Numbered from the stretch's first letter, positions 15,627 through 24,408 are shown. The stretch: DNA of 64,000 bases from Chryseobacterium oryzae (GCF_022811665.1 NZ_CP094529.1:682001-746000); one strand, 5' to 3'. Made by a program: numbers and translations. The notes: generated by a model from the letters alone, not told the origin.

Positions 15627-17084
15627 TTATTTAGCTTCGAAATAAACCCTTCTATTTGCTCTGTTTTTCCATTCAGGGCATTTAGTTGCTGGATCACATT
15701 CTGGGTATTTCAGGTCTTTTTTACCTCTACCTACAGCATTTAATTTGGATGCGTTTACTCCGTTGCTGATTAAGTAATTTTTAACACTGTTCGCTCTTCT
15801 TTCAGAAAGTTTCTGGTTGTACTCTTCAGATGCTCTTGTATCTGTTGCACCGATAACTGTATAAGAACCGTTAGATGAATTAATGTAATTTACAGCATTA
15901 TTAAGAATAGGAGTATTGTTTGGTAAAATTCGGTCAGAATTCAAATCAAATTCAATTCCTTCAAGATTCATTTCATTAACAACAACTGGTCCTGTAGCTG
16001 GCGGTGCAGTAGTAGTAAGTGGACATCCTTGGTTTTCTACCGGTCCTGGAACTGTTACACATTTGTCGTAAAGGTCTATTACACCATCTAAATCTGTATC
16101 CAGAGCAACCCCTGCACCATCTACTCTTGCACCAGCAGGAGTATCAAGCTGTCTGTCCCAATCATCGCAAACTCCGTCGTTATCAGCATCTCCTTTTTTA
16201 CAAACTTCGATATCCTGATTTTTATTAGCTAACACATCAATTTTGTAATATAATTCTTGAAGAGGATCATGCCACATTAAATGAGATTCGTGTTTTCCCA
16301 ATTTTAAAGACATACCAACTGTTGCATTGATAAAATTATCAGAAGTTTGTTCTTCACGCTGATTAATTGCGCTATACTGTGCACCTCCACCATCAAATTC
16401 ATCATCACCCGTATAAACATACATTACTCTAGTTTCCAGATCAATTCTTCTGTTAACTTTAAATTTAAGACCTGCACCCGCCTGAGCAAACATAGAACCA
16501 AATTTAAAAGGTTTTACTTCAGTCATCAGTCTTTGTCCGTTAGCATCTTTCTGATAAGCTCTGTAAGCCAATGTTCCTACACCTGCATAACCGTGAATCG
16601 CCCATCTGTTAGTCGACTTATTATCAACCCTTCTTAAAAGATTTGAAAAGTTAATATCTCCCAATAAAGATATTGCATCATATTGTGTTCTTGCTCCAAC
16701 TAAGCTTAAATCTGCAGGAGCAGCATCTTTTGTATTAAACCAACCTTGTCTTGTTTCTCCTCTGTCATATTGTAAATTGATGCCGAAAGCATGAGTAATT
16801 GCCTTATCAATACTTACAAAAGCAGAATATCCGAATAAATTCTTTCCGTTACCATTTTTAATAGACGTTAAATCTGCAGATTGCATCAATGGTACTCCCA
16901 CACCAGCAGAGATCGACCAATCGTTGAATCTTTTAGATTTTTGCGTAAATGGTGAAACATTTGCAGAACCTGAAGAAAATGTATTAGGATATTGATCGGA
17001 AGATGTTGTATCTTTTAAGTCTTGTGCAAAGCCTACTGTAGGAACAGCTAATGCTAATGCAACTATTGCTAAACTTAATTTCAT
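15627..17084 (-). CDS. OmpA family outer membrane protein with TSP3-type calcium repeats
   Basis: 485 residues. A Sec signal peptide ends at G-F-A-Q near residue 21. An outer-membrane barrel spans about 45-260. Then come calcium-binding thrombospondin type-3-like repeats (about 295-350, D-x-D-N-D-G-V and D-x-D-L-D-G-V motifs). The C-terminal OmpA domain (about 370-485) has the peptidoglycan-binding landmarks T-D-x-R-A-S-E-E-Y-N-Q-K-L-S-E-R-R-A. It links the outer membrane to the cell wall. The upstream neighbour at 17128 is a close paralogue that lacks the OmpA domain. Same strand as folK and the paralogue, so an operon is possible. Confidence 0.95.
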   Translation of the reverse strand: MKLSLAIVALALAVPTVGFAQDLKDTTSSDQYPNTFSSGSANVSPFTQKSKRFNDWSISAGVGVPLMQSADLTSIKNGNGKNLFGYSAFVSIDKAITHAFGINLQYDRGETRQGWFNTKDAAPADLSLVGARTQYDAISLLGDINFSNLLRRVDNKSTNRWAIHGYAGVGTLAYRAYQKDANGQRLMTEVKPFKFGSMFAQAGAGLKFKVNRRIDLETRVMYVYTGDDEFDGGGAQYSAINQREEQTSDNFINATVGMSLKLGKHESHLMWHDPLQELYYKIDVLANKNQDIEVCKKGDADNDGVCDDWDRQLDTPAGARVDGAGVALDTDLDGVIDLYDKCVTVPGPVENQGCPLTTTAPPATGPVVVNEMNLEGIEFDLNSDRILPNNTPILNNAVNYINSSNGSYTVIGATDTRASEEYNQKLSERRANSVKNYLISNGVNASKLNAVGRGKKDLKYPECDPATKCPEWKNRANRRVYFEAK

Positions 17085-17127
17085 AGTGTATTTATTTAGT
17101 TATATTAATTGGTTTTAGGTGGATGTA

Positions 17128-18237
17128 TTATTTAATAGGACATCCATTATTTTCTGGAGAACCAGGAACTGTTACACATTTGTCGTAAAGATCTATAACT
17201 CCGTCAAGATCCATATCAAGAGCAACCCCTGCACCATCTACTCTTGCTCCTGCAGGAGTATCGAGCTGTCTGTCCCAATCATCACAAACTCCATCATTAT
17301 CTTTATCGCCTGATTCGCAAACAACAAACTCTTGTGTTGTATTTTCTAAAACGTTTGTTTTGTAATAAGCTTCCTGTAAAGGATCATGCCAAGCAAGGTG
17401 AGAAGCATGCTTGCCTAATTTAAAAGATACTCCTAAATTTACTGTTAACATGTTATCGGATCTTTTATCGTTAATCATGTTATATTTAGAATTGGAACTT
17501 TTTGGATCGTAATCATGAGGACCGGCATATCCGCCGCCATCAAATTCATCATCACCGCTTATAATATACATTGCTCTAGCTTCTATATCTATAAGTTTAG
17601 AAACTTTATATTTTAAACCTGCTCCCAGTTGATAATAAAGTGAATTAATATCTAAATTTTGATTTATAAATAGCGGAACCCTTTTAGGATTGCTACTCCA
17701 TCTGAATTCATCATTATCATGTAACGAAGTATTAAAATTTTGAAATCCAAATCCTCCATAAGCATGAACTGCCCATCTGTAAGGAGAGTGATTGTCTACT
17801 CTTCTTAATAGGTTTGAAAGATTGATGTCTCCTATTAGCGCAATTTGGTTATATTTGGTTTTGGCAACACCTACACCTGCCAATTGCCCACGAAGACCAT
17901 CCTGCATTCCTTTTTGGTTGGTTTCTCCTCTTTGATATACTATGCTAACTCCGAAAGTATGAGATATTTGTTTATCAATACTTACATAAGTGTTATATCC
18001 CCAGTTGATCTTTTTATCATAAAAGGATGTAAGATCCGCATTGGTCATAAAGGCACCTCCACCACCTATAGAAATAGCCCAATCATTAAATTTTCTTGCC
18101 TTATTATCAAATCTTTTAATATCTGCTGATCCTGAAGAAAAGGTATTAGGGAACTCATTAGTAGAATTTACGGCAATACTGTCCTGCGCATATGTTGCAA
18201 TAGGCAAAATGGCCAATAATAATAAACCTAATTTCAT
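17128..18237 (-). CDS. OmpA-type beta-barrel paralogue lacking the OmpA domain
   Basis: 369 residues. The order of parts follows the neighbour at 15627-17084: signal peptide ending at T-Y-A-Q, the motif N-E-F-P-N-T-F-S-S-G-S-A-D, barrel with a matching G-D-I-N-L-S-N-L-L-R-R-V-D-N strand, and TSP3-like repeats. It then stops right after the last repeat (E-N-N-G-C-P-I-K), where the neighbour goes on into a peptidoglycan-binding domain. The repeat-coding DNA is nearly the same in both genes. So it is a tandem duplicate that lost, or never gained, the C-terminal domain. It cannot bind peptidoglycan in the usual way. Expected in the outer membrane. Confidence 0.9.
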   Translation of the reverse strand: MKLGLLLLAILPIATYAQDSIAVNSTNEFPNTFSSGSADIKRFDNKARKFNDWAISIGGGGAFMTNADLTSFYDKKINWGYNTYVSIDKQISHTFGVSIVYQRGETNQKGMQDGLRGQLAGVGVAKTKYNQIALIGDINLSNLLRRVDNHSPYRWAVHAYGGFGFQNFNTSLHDNDEFRWSSNPKRVPLFINQNLDINSLYYQLGAGLKYKVSKLIDIEARAMYIISGDDEFDGGGYAGPHDYDPKSSNSKYNMINDKRSDNMLTVNLGVSFKLGKHASHLAWHDPLQEAYYKTNVLENTTQEFVVCESGDKDNDGVCDDWDRQLDTPAGARVDGAGVALDMDLDGVIDLYDKCVTVPGSPENNGCPIK

Positions 18238-18260
18238 ACAATATGTTTTATTTGTTGTTT

Positions 18261-18674
18261 TTAAATAATATCTTTTAATAGAATTTTAGAAAATTCTCGT
18301 TCATTAAGATGTTTGGAATGAGGGATTGTTAATCTTTCTGATGAGAATTTCAATTCATTAAACTTCACTATATCAATGTCAATAATCCTGTCAGTGTAAA
18401 CTTTTGAAATTGTTGAGTCATTTATTCTACCCATGGTAACTTCAATTCTTTTCACATAATCAAGCAGTTGAACAGGTGATAAGTGAGTCTGTATTATCGT
18501 TGCAATATTACAAAAAATATTAGAACTGGCAAACTCTACGGGCTCTGATAATAGATATTCACTTTTTCTTAAAATAGTACATTTCTGTTCTAATGCTTCA
18601 AGGGCTTTATCTATATTATATTTTGTATCCCCAATATTACTTCCGAGTAACAAAACCACTGTATGTTGCGACAT
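18261..18674 (-). CDS. folK: 2-amino-4-hydroxy-6-hydroxymethyldihydropteridine diphosphokinase
   Basis: 137 residues. Family landmarks: L-L-L-G-S-N-I-G-D near residue 8, the E-P-V-E-F-A-S-S-N-I-F-C-N substrate segment near 43, and the metal/ATP signature G-R-x-N-D followed by D-R-I-I-D-I-D-I-V near 113-120. It transfers pyrophosphate from ATP to hydroxymethyl-dihydropterin in folate synthesis. It is shorter than E. coli FolK (about 159) but has all motifs. It heads the leftward group folK - short barrel - ompA. Its start codon is only 18 nt from the divergent sppA start, so the promoters must lie inside the coding regions. Confidence 0.92.
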   Translation of the reverse strand: MSQHTVVLLLGSNIGDTKYNIDKALEALEQKCTILRKSEYLLSEPVEFASSNIFCNIATIIQTHLSPVQLLDYVKRIEVTMGRINDSTISKVYTDRIIDIDIVKFNELKFSSERLTIPHSKHLNEREFSKILLKDII

Positions 18675-18692
18675 ATTGAAAAATGATTGTTT

Positions 18693-20447
18693 ATGAAGGG
18701 TTTCTTTAAAAATGTATTAGCAAATATAGTGGCTATTGTCATACTATGCTTCGTATTTTTCTTCTTTTTTATCATAATGATTGCTTTCGGATCTATGAGT
18801 AGCAGCGAATCTGTAAGCGTGAAGAAAAATTCTGTATTAACCATTAATCTTAAAACGGATATTATAGATAGTCCTACCGAAGAAAAACAGGATATCTTCA
18901 ATATTAAAAATAAAAACATGAACGTTCTTATTTACGATGCAATAGAGGCTATTCATAAGGCAAAATCTGATGATAATATTAAAGGAATTAGTATTGAGGT
19001 AGATCATCTGAATGCAGGAATTACCCATATTGATGACTTACGTTCAGCCATAGAGGATTTTAAAAAGAGTGGGAAGTTTGTATATGCTTATGGGAACGGA
19101 GTTTCTCAGACGTCGTATTATTTGGGTTCCGTTGCCGATCAATATTATTTGAATCCTTCGGGAGGTATAGAGCTTAAAGGTCTTGCTACCGAAGTTACTT
19201 TCTTTAAAGATTTTGCTGAAAAATACGGAATCGGAATCGAAGTTATCCGTCATGGGAAATATAAAGCAGCGGTAGAGCCATTCTTGAGAAATGAAATTTC
19301 TCCCGAAAATAAAGAGCAGTTAAGCACTTTACTTAATGATATTTGGGCTAATACTTCATCGAAAATTGCGGCTTCAAGAAAAATGAGCTCGGAGGATTTT
19401 AAAACAGCAGTAGATAGTTTGTATGGTATGATCCCAGATTTAACCTTAAAATATAAACTGGCAGATAAGCTTATTCAGAAGACTGAATATGATGATATTA
19501 TCAGAAAAAAACTTAACCTTTCAGAAAAAGATAAGCTCAATAAAATATCTTTACACAAATATGTGGATTCTTTTAAAGATAAAGATTCTGATAGTGAAAA
19601 AATTGCAGTTTTATATGCTTCAGGTTCTATAAACAATGGAGATGAGTATAACGAGATTTATTCCGAGAAATATGTTAAGTATATTAAAGAACTTCAGGAT
19701 GATAAAAATATTAAAGCTGTTGTACTGAGAATTAATTCTCCAGGTGGAAGTGCCAATGCATCAGACGAAATATTATTTGAACTTCAGCAGCTGAAGAAAA
19801 AGAAACCTCTCATTGTTTCTTTTGGAGATTATGCGGCTTCCGGCGGTTATTATATAGCGATGGCAGCAGATAAAATTTATTCTGAACCTAATACTCTTAC
19901 TGGTTCTATCGGTGTTTTCGGAATCCTTCCATACTTTAAAGATATTGCCAATAAAAACGGTATTCGCTCAGATATTGTTGCTACAAATGCCAATTCTGCA
20001 TTTTATTCTTCACTTCACGGTCTTACTCCTTATGGTGTAAACATGATGACTAAAAGTGTGGAAGGTACATATAAAAGATTTGTATATTTTGTTACTCAAA
20101 ACAGGAAAAAAACTTTTGAACAGATAGATAATGTCGGCGGAGGTAGAGTATGGAGCGGAACAAGTGCTAAGAATATTGGTCTGGTAGATGAATTGGGAAC
20201 TTTGCAGGATGCTGTAAAATTTGCTGCTCAAAAAGCTAATTTAAAGTCTTATAGTGTAGATTCTTATCCAAAGGCATTGAATACTTTCGAAAAGTTTTTT
20301 GGAAATATGGATGAAGATGAAATTTCTGCAAGAGTGATTAAGAATAAAATAGGTAAAGTGAATTATGAAATTCTGGAACAGCTTACCGATGAAAAACTGA
20401 AATCTGAAGTAAAAATGGAAATGCCTTACAAAGTAAGTATTAAATAA
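18693..20447 (+). CDS. sppA: Signal peptide peptidase SppA, 67-kDa type
   Basis: 584 residues from ATG 18693; TTG 18687 would add two residues. One N-terminal membrane segment (about 8-32) is followed by two tandem S49 domains, as in the long E. coli form. The catalytic lysine lies in G-K-Y-K-A-A-V-E-P-F in the first domain. The catalytic serine lies in A-A-S-G-G-Y-Y-I-A-M-A-A-D in the second, after the L-R-I-N-S-P-G-G-S-A substrate-binding loop. It degrades remnant signal peptides in the inner membrane facing the periplasm. It is divergent from folK and closed by a strong terminator. Confidence 0.95.
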   Translation: MKGFFKNVLANIVAIVILCFVFFFFFIIMIAFGSMSSSESVSVKKNSVLTINLKTDIIDSPTEEKQDIFNIKNKNMNVLIYDAIEAIHKAKSDDNIKGISIEVDHLNAGITHIDDLRSAIEDFKKSGKFVYAYGNGVSQTSYYLGSVADQYYLNPSGGIELKGLATEVTFFKDFAEKYGIGIEVIRHGKYKAAVEPFLRNEISPENKEQLSTLLNDIWANTSSKIAASRKMSSEDFKTAVDSLYGMIPDLTLKYKLADKLIQKTEYDDIIRKKLNLSEKDKLNKISLHKYVDSFKDKDSDSEKIAVLYASGSINNGDEYNEIYSEKYVKYIKELQDDKNIKAVVLRINSPGGSANASDEILFELQQLKKKKPLIVSFGDYAASGGYYIAMAADKIYSEPNTLTGSIGVFGILPYFKDIANKNGIRSDIVATNANSAFYSSLHGLTPYGVNMMTKSVEGTYKRFVYFVTQNRKKTFEQIDNVGGGRVWSGTSAKNIGLVDELGTLQDAVKFAAQKANLKSYSVDSYPKALNTFEKFFGNMDEDEISARVIKNKIGKVNYEILEQLTDEKLKSEVKMEMPYKVSIK

Positions 20448-20450
20448 AAT

Positions 20451-20486
20451 AAAACCCGGTTTGAAATTTTCAAACCGGGTTTTTTA
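20451..20486 (+). terminator. Terminator after sppA
   Basis: AAAACCCGGTTTGAAA and its complement give a 16-bp stem with almost no loop, followed by six T residues, directly after the sppA stop. Confidence 0.9.
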
Positions 20487-20504
20487 TAAGTGATTGAAAC
20501 TAAT

Positions 20505-20756
20505 CTATTTCTTTGTCACCATTCTGTAAATTGCTAAAAGCAAAACAGAACCTCCAATTGCAATAAGGAAGCTAGAAAAATTAAATCCTGTTACATCCAC
20601 TCCAAATATAAGAGATCCTAGCCATCCTCCAATCATTGCACCTAAAATACCAATGATGATGGTTACAAGCCATCCTCCCGGATCTTTACCTGGGTGTAAA
20701 GCTTTTGCAATTGCTCCTGCGATAAGTCCGAAAATTATCCATGTTAAAATTCCCAT
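20505..20756 (-). CDS. GlsB/YeaQ/YmgE family stress-response membrane protein
   Basis: 83 residues, the usual size of the transglycosylase-associated (Transgly_assoc) family. Three hydrophobic helices: about 3-19, 29-49 and 59-77. The family pattern G-L-I-A-G-A-I-A-K near residue 10, G-G-W-L-V-T-I-I-I-G-I-L-G-A near 27 and G-G-W-L-G near 43 is present. Members sit in the inner membrane and are linked to stress or envelope adaptation, but no precise activity is known. It lies downstream of ftsY on the same strand with 48 bp between. Confidence 0.9.
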   Translation of the reverse strand: MGILTWIIFGLIAGAIAKALHPGKDPGGWLVTIIIGILGAMIGGWLGSLIFGVDVTGFNFSSFLIAIGGSVLLLAIYRMVTKK

Positions 20757-20804
20757 AGTTTAAAATTTAATGTTAATAAGTTGGTTTATTCTATTCTAAG
20801 AAGA

Positions 20805-21758
20805 TTATCTCTTCTTGAAGAACGAATCTACAAACTCTGTACCATTAAAAAGTTGAAGGTCCTGCATTTTTTCTCCAACTCCAATATATTTTACAGGAAC
20901 TTGAAACTGATCGGAAATTCCAATTACAACACCGCCTTTCGCTGTTCCGTCTAGTTTGGTAACGGCCAAAGCATTTACTTCGGTGGCTGCAGTAAATTGT
21001 TTCGCTTGTTCAAAGGCGTTTTGACCAGTTGAGCCATCCAAAACCAAAAGAATTTCGTGTGGAGCATCCGGAATTACTTTCTGCATTACTCTTTTAATCT
21101 TAGAAAGTTCATTCATTAAATTAATTTTGTTATGAAGTCTTCCTGCCGTATCAATAATAACAACATCAGCATTTTGTGCTACCGCACTTTGAACGGTGTC
21201 AAAAGCAACTGAAGCAGGATCCGAACCCATATCCTGTTTTACAATAGGAACGCCAACTCTTTCACTCCAAATTACAAGCTGATCTACAGCGGCGGCTCTG
21301 AAGGTATCTGCGGCTCCTAAAACTACTTTTTTACCTTCAGACTTAAACTGATGAGCCAGTTTTCCGATTGTGGTAGTTTTTCCAACACCATTTACGCCCA
21401 CTACCATAATTACAAAAGGTTTTTTGGAGGTGTCTATATTGCCCGTTCCTTTATGAGGGTTTTCTAATAAAAGCCCGGAAATTTCTTCACGAAGAATTCT
21501 ATCCAGTTCGTTTACGCCGACGTATTTGTCTTTTGCTACTCGTTCTTCAATTCTTTCTATGATTTTTATGGTTGTAGATGCACCTACATCGGAAGCAATG
21601 AGTATTTCTTCGAGGTCATCAAGAACTTCATCGTCTACTTTGCTTTTGCCGACAACGGCTTTAGTCATTTTTTCGAAGAAACCCTGATTAGATTTCTCCA
21701 AACCTTTATCTAATGTTTCTTTTTCTTCTTTTTTGAAAATGTTTTTAAACCAACTCAT
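20805..21758 (-). CDS. ftsY: Signal recognition particle receptor FtsY
   Basis: 317 residues with a short acidic A region (about 1-25) and a complete NG domain. GTPase motifs: G1 G-V-N-G-V-G-K-T-T-T near residue 117, the D-T-F-R-A-A-A-V-D-Q-L box near 146, G3 D-T-A-G-R near 200, and G4 T-K-L-D-G-T-A-K-G-G near 261. It docks the ribosome-SRP complex to the translocon at the inner membrane. It follows the rpmB-rpmG-DUF4295 cluster but is separated from it by a terminator and a palindromic repeat, so it likely has its own promoter. Confidence 0.97.
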   Translation of the reverse strand: MSWFKNIFKKEEKETLDKGLEKSNQGFFEKMTKAVVGKSKVDDEVLDDLEEILIASDVGASTTIKIIERIEERVAKDKYVGVNELDRILREEISGLLLENPHKGTGNIDTSKKPFVIMVVGVNGVGKTTTIGKLAHQFKSEGKKVVLGAADTFRAAAVDQLVIWSERVGVPIVKQDMGSDPASVAFDTVQSAVAQNADVVIIDTAGRLHNKINLMNELSKIKRVMQKVIPDAPHEILLVLDGSTGQNAFEQAKQFTAATEVNALAVTKLDGTAKGGVVIGISDQFQVPVKYIGVGEKMQDLQLFNGTEFVDSFFKKR

Positions 21759-21783
21759 TGTATGAATTTCGGAATTTTAATTA

Positions 21784-21860
21784 ATGTTGGAAGCTGGGCA
21801 CAGGAAACCGGATATTTACAAAATAAAACATTATAATTGTAAACATCCAGCTTCCAACAT
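21784..21860. repeat. Long-spaced inverted repeat, possible dispersed palindromic element
   Basis: ATGTTGGAAGCTGG at 21784-21797 and its exact reverse complement CCAGCTTCCAACAT at 21847-21860 frame an AT-rich 49-bp centre. More GGAA/TTCC-type words (CAGGAAACCGG, GCTTCCTGC) lie in and just after it. Such GGAAGCTGG-rich elements could be a scattered repeat family; only one copy is in this window. Confidence 0.6.
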
Positions 21861-21888
21861 CTTGCTTCCTGCTTAGAAAAGCAAAGAT

Positions 21889-21927
21889 AACAAAAAAACT
21901 ACCCAAAATATGAGTAGTTTTTTGTAT
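21889..21927 (-). terminator. Terminator after the DUF4295 gene
   Basis: On the minus strand ACAAAAAACTACTC and GGGTAGTTTTTTTGT form a long stem around ATATTTT-type loop bases and end in T residues. It separates the ribosomal cluster from ftsY. Confidence 0.8.
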
Positions 21928-21945
21928 TGTAAATAAAGTAAGAGA

Positions 21946-22098
21946 TTATTTTTTCAAATAAGCATCTACTTCGTCTGCATTCATTACTTTTTCTTCGAAA
22001 ACGTAAGCATCAGATTTTGATGACTTCACCATTTTCACCACTTTAGTCATTTTTTTAGACTGTCCGCTTTGTAGGGTTGCTACTACTTTCTTTGCCAT
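21946..22098 (-). CDS. DUF4295 family small protein
   Basis: 50 residues, starting MAKKVVATLQSG and ending DEVDAYLKK. It is strongly basic in the first half and acidic in the second. Small proteins of this type are found almost only in Bacteroidota, directly after rpmG, and are named DUF4295. Position between ribosomal protein L33 and the SRP receptor gene, and its Lys-rich N-terminus, suggest ribosome association (inference). The start ATG is 20 nt after the rpmG stop codon, so it is in the same operon. Confidence 0.88.
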   Translation of the reverse strand: MAKKVVATLQSGQSKKMTKVVKMVKSSKSDAYVFEEKVMNADEVDAYLKK

Positions 22099-22118
22099 GG
22101 TAAATTATATTTTATAAA

Positions 22119-22301
22119 TTACTTGATTTCTTTGTGTACAGTTACTTTCTTAAGAACAGGATTGTATTTTTTCAATTCCAATCTTTCTGTAGTGTTCTTT
22201 TTATTTTTTGTAGAAATGTATCTAGACATTCCTGGCATTCCGCTTTCTTTATGCTCTGTGCATTCAAGAATTACTTGAACTCTGTTTCCTTTTTTTGCCA
22301 T
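22119..22301 (-). CDS. rpmG: 50S ribosomal protein L33, zinc-free form
   Basis: 60 residues with the L33 pattern: [11 protein letters not shown] near the start, then [20 protein letters not shown] and a final H-K-E-I-K. Zinc-bearing L33 has two CxxC pairs; here only one Cys remains, so this is the cysteine-free (C-) type that does not need zinc. It is part of the large ribosomal subunit near the E site. It follows rpmB with a 3-nt gap. Confidence 0.96.
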   Translation of the reverse strand: MAKKGNRVQVILECTEHKESGMPGMSRYISTKNKKNTTERLELKKYNPVLKKVTVHKEIK

Positions 22302-22304
22302 GAT

Positions 22305-22547
22305 TTAGTTTTTTTTAATCAATCCGTTTCTTGTAGCTCTTTCGACAGCTTCCTCGATTCCAATCTTGTTAATTACTCTCAATCCGTGAGCAGAAACTCT
22401 TAGTGTTACGTGCTTATCTTGCTCTGGAAGGTAAAATTTCTTCTCTAATAAGTTAATTTCAAAACGACGCTTCGTTTTGTTATTAGCGTGAGAAACGTTG
22501 TTACCAACCATTGCACGCTTTCCTGTTATCTGGCAAATTCTTGACAT
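22305..22547 (-). CDS. rpmB: 50S ribosomal protein L28
   Basis: 80 residues with the family start [11 protein letters not shown], the [12 protein letters not shown] segment near residue 18 and the [13 protein letters not shown] segment near 51. It binds 23S rRNA in the large subunit. It is the first gene of the rpmB-rpmG-DUF4295 group, all reading leftward with gaps of 3 and 20 nt. Confidence 0.97.
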   Translation of the reverse strand: MSRICQITGKRAMVGNNVSHANNKTKRRFEINLLEKKFYLPEQDKHVTLRVSAHGLRVINKIGIEEAVERATRNGLIKKN

Positions 22548-22741
22548 ATCTCGATGTTCTTATTTGTATAATATTTGAGGTTGCAAAATAACGAAGAAAA
22601 TTTTAGATAGACAAGTTTTGTATATAATTTTTTGCAATAAATATTTAATTTTTACGCTCATTTGCCAAAATATTTTTCTGTGAAGCCTTTATTGTTGGTG
22701 TTTAGAGCATTTATATATACATTTCTCTTCCAAAAATTATT

Positions 22742-24382
22742 TTAGTTTTTCTTTTTCTGAGTTTTAGCCTGAAACCATTTAATTAAAAAATAGAACAAGA
22801 GAAAACCAAAAGAAAACATAGAAATTCTCGAGAGAAAATCTCCCGATCTTACATAAAATGTTTCGCCATCGTAAAGATTTATTTTAGCAAACAAAGCAGT
22901 TTTATCTCCATAAAATGTATCTTCCAAAATTTCTCCTTTCGCATTAATGTGCGCAGAAATTCCGCTGTTTGCCGCTCTTGCAATTTCTCTTCGGGTTTCT
23001 ATAGCTCTTAGTTTTGCGTAAGAAAGAAGCTGCTTGTGTCCTTCCGTAACTCCCCACCAAGAGTCATTCGTCATAATTGCGAGGAAATTAGCCCCTTTTT
23101 TTACATATTCAGTGGTGAATTCTCCATAAATACTTTCATAGCAGATAATGGGAGCTAATTTTCCTTTGTTAAAAGGGTTTGAAAAAGCAGTCCGCTCTTT
23201 ATCTGTACCCAACGAGGCTACAGTACCACCTAAATTAAGCATTGCATCGCCTAAAAGAGGTTTCAAAACGTTCATATAAGGGAAAATTTCTACTCCGGGA
23301 ACAAGTTTTCCTTTATGATAAACTGCTACTTTGTGATTCGGAATGATTTGCACTGCAGAATTATAGCTTTCCACCCACATCCTGTCATTGATGGCATAAG
23401 CGTCTTTTGGCAAATTATTTTTGTCTAAAAAATAACGGTGCGAAGAAATTCCTGTTGCGAAAACCGAACCGGGGTGTTTTGTGAGAAAGCTTTTCACATT
23501 ATTTAAAAGCTCACTTTTTTCAAAGGCAGTTTCAGAAATAGATCCGCGTCCGGGAATGGCTGTTTCGGGAGCAATATAATAATCAATTTTTCCTTTTGAG
23601 TTGTTTTCTGCCAAAGCTAGAAGCTCTTTTAGGATTGTAATGCTGTCTTTGGAGTATTTTTCACCATAAGGATTAAGATCCGGCTGCAGCATGAGTACAT
23701 TAACTTCTCCTATGGGTTTCTCATTAAACTGATTGTATTTTACCAAAGAAATAATCATTGGAAAACCTATAAGAAGAACGATAATTAAACTGTTGATAAT
23801 TAAACTTTTTCTTTTTCTTCCGGCTTCCCAAATTCTTACCGTATAAAAAATAAAAACATTAATCAGTAATATCCAAAAGCTTCCTCCTGTTGCTCCTAAA
23901 GTATCGTACCATTGTATGATTTTAGGATAATCTGAGAAAACATTACCCAAATTCAACCAAGGCCAAGTTAGCTCCCAGTTAAGATGGAATTTTTCAAAAC
24001 TCATCCATATTGCCACAAAAAAAGCCAAACCCCAATACGTTCCCTGAGCATTTTTATACCAATGATAACACTGGAAAACCAAAGAGTACAAAAGTGAGTT
24101 TATTAAAACTGGAAATAAAACTGCTAGTAAAGAATGACTTCCGTCCGGATTTTTGGATCCATATAACCAACCTGTGGTTACGATATTCCAAATAATGAAA
24201 CATAAATAAGAAAGTCCGAAAACCATCCAGCTTTTTCTTTTATATTGTGAAAATTTAGAAATTCCGTGTTCCATCATCAAAAGAGGAACTAAGGCGAAAA
24301 ATATAAAAAAAGGAACTCCGTAAGTTGGCCAGGAAACCGAAAGCAACATCGCAGAAATCAGCGTAAGCAATAAGTATTTCAT
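22742..24382 (-). CDS. lnt: Apolipoprotein N-acyltransferase
   Basis: 546 residues. The N-terminal half has about six to seven membrane helices and the C-terminal half is a nitrilase-like domain followed by one last helix (about 522-538). The catalytic triad is visible: Glu in A-P-E-T-A-I-P-G near residue 273, Lys in Y-H-K-G-K-L-V-P-G near 350, and Cys in P-I-I-C-Y-E-S-I-Y near 414. It adds the third acyl chain to lipoproteins in the inner membrane. Its -7 box seems to be CAAATTTA at 24400-24407 on the plus strand, next to that of the divergent VanZ gene. Confidence 0.95.
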   Translation of the reverse strand: MKYLLLTLISAMLLSVSWPTYGVPFFIFFALVPLLMMEHGISKFSQYKRKSWMVFGLSYLCFIIWNIVTTGWLYGSKNPDGSHSLLAVLFPVLINSLLYSLVFQCYHWYKNAQGTYWGLAFFVAIWMSFEKFHLNWELTWPWLNLGNVFSDYPKIIQWYDTLGATGGSFWILLINVFIFYTVRIWEAGRKRKSLIINSLIIVLLIGFPMIISLVKYNQFNEKPIGEVNVLMLQPDLNPYGEKYSKDSITILKELLALAENNSKGKIDYYIAPETAIPGRGSISETAFEKSELLNNVKSFLTKHPGSVFATGISSHRYFLDKNNLPKDAYAINDRMWVESYNSAVQIIPNHKVAVYHKGKLVPGVEIFPYMNVLKPLLGDAMLNLGGTVASLGTDKERTAFSNPFNKGKLAPIICYESIYGEFTTEYVKKGANFLAIMTNDSWWGVTEGHKQLLSYAKLRAIETRREIARAANSGISAHINAKGEILEDTFYGDKTALFAKINLYDGETFYVRSGDFLSRISMFSFGFLLFYFLIKWFQAKTQKKKN

Positions 24383-24399
24383 CTAAAGATTTTAATACA

Positions 24400-24407
24400 C
24401 AAATTTA
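24400..24407 (-). promoter_or_regulatory. -7 box (TAAATTTG) for lnt
   Basis: On the minus strand this reads TAAATTTG, matching TAnnTTTG, and ends 17 nt before the lnt ATG. It is separated by a single base from the -7 box of the divergent VanZ gene. Confidence 0.5.
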
Positions 24408-24408
24408 C

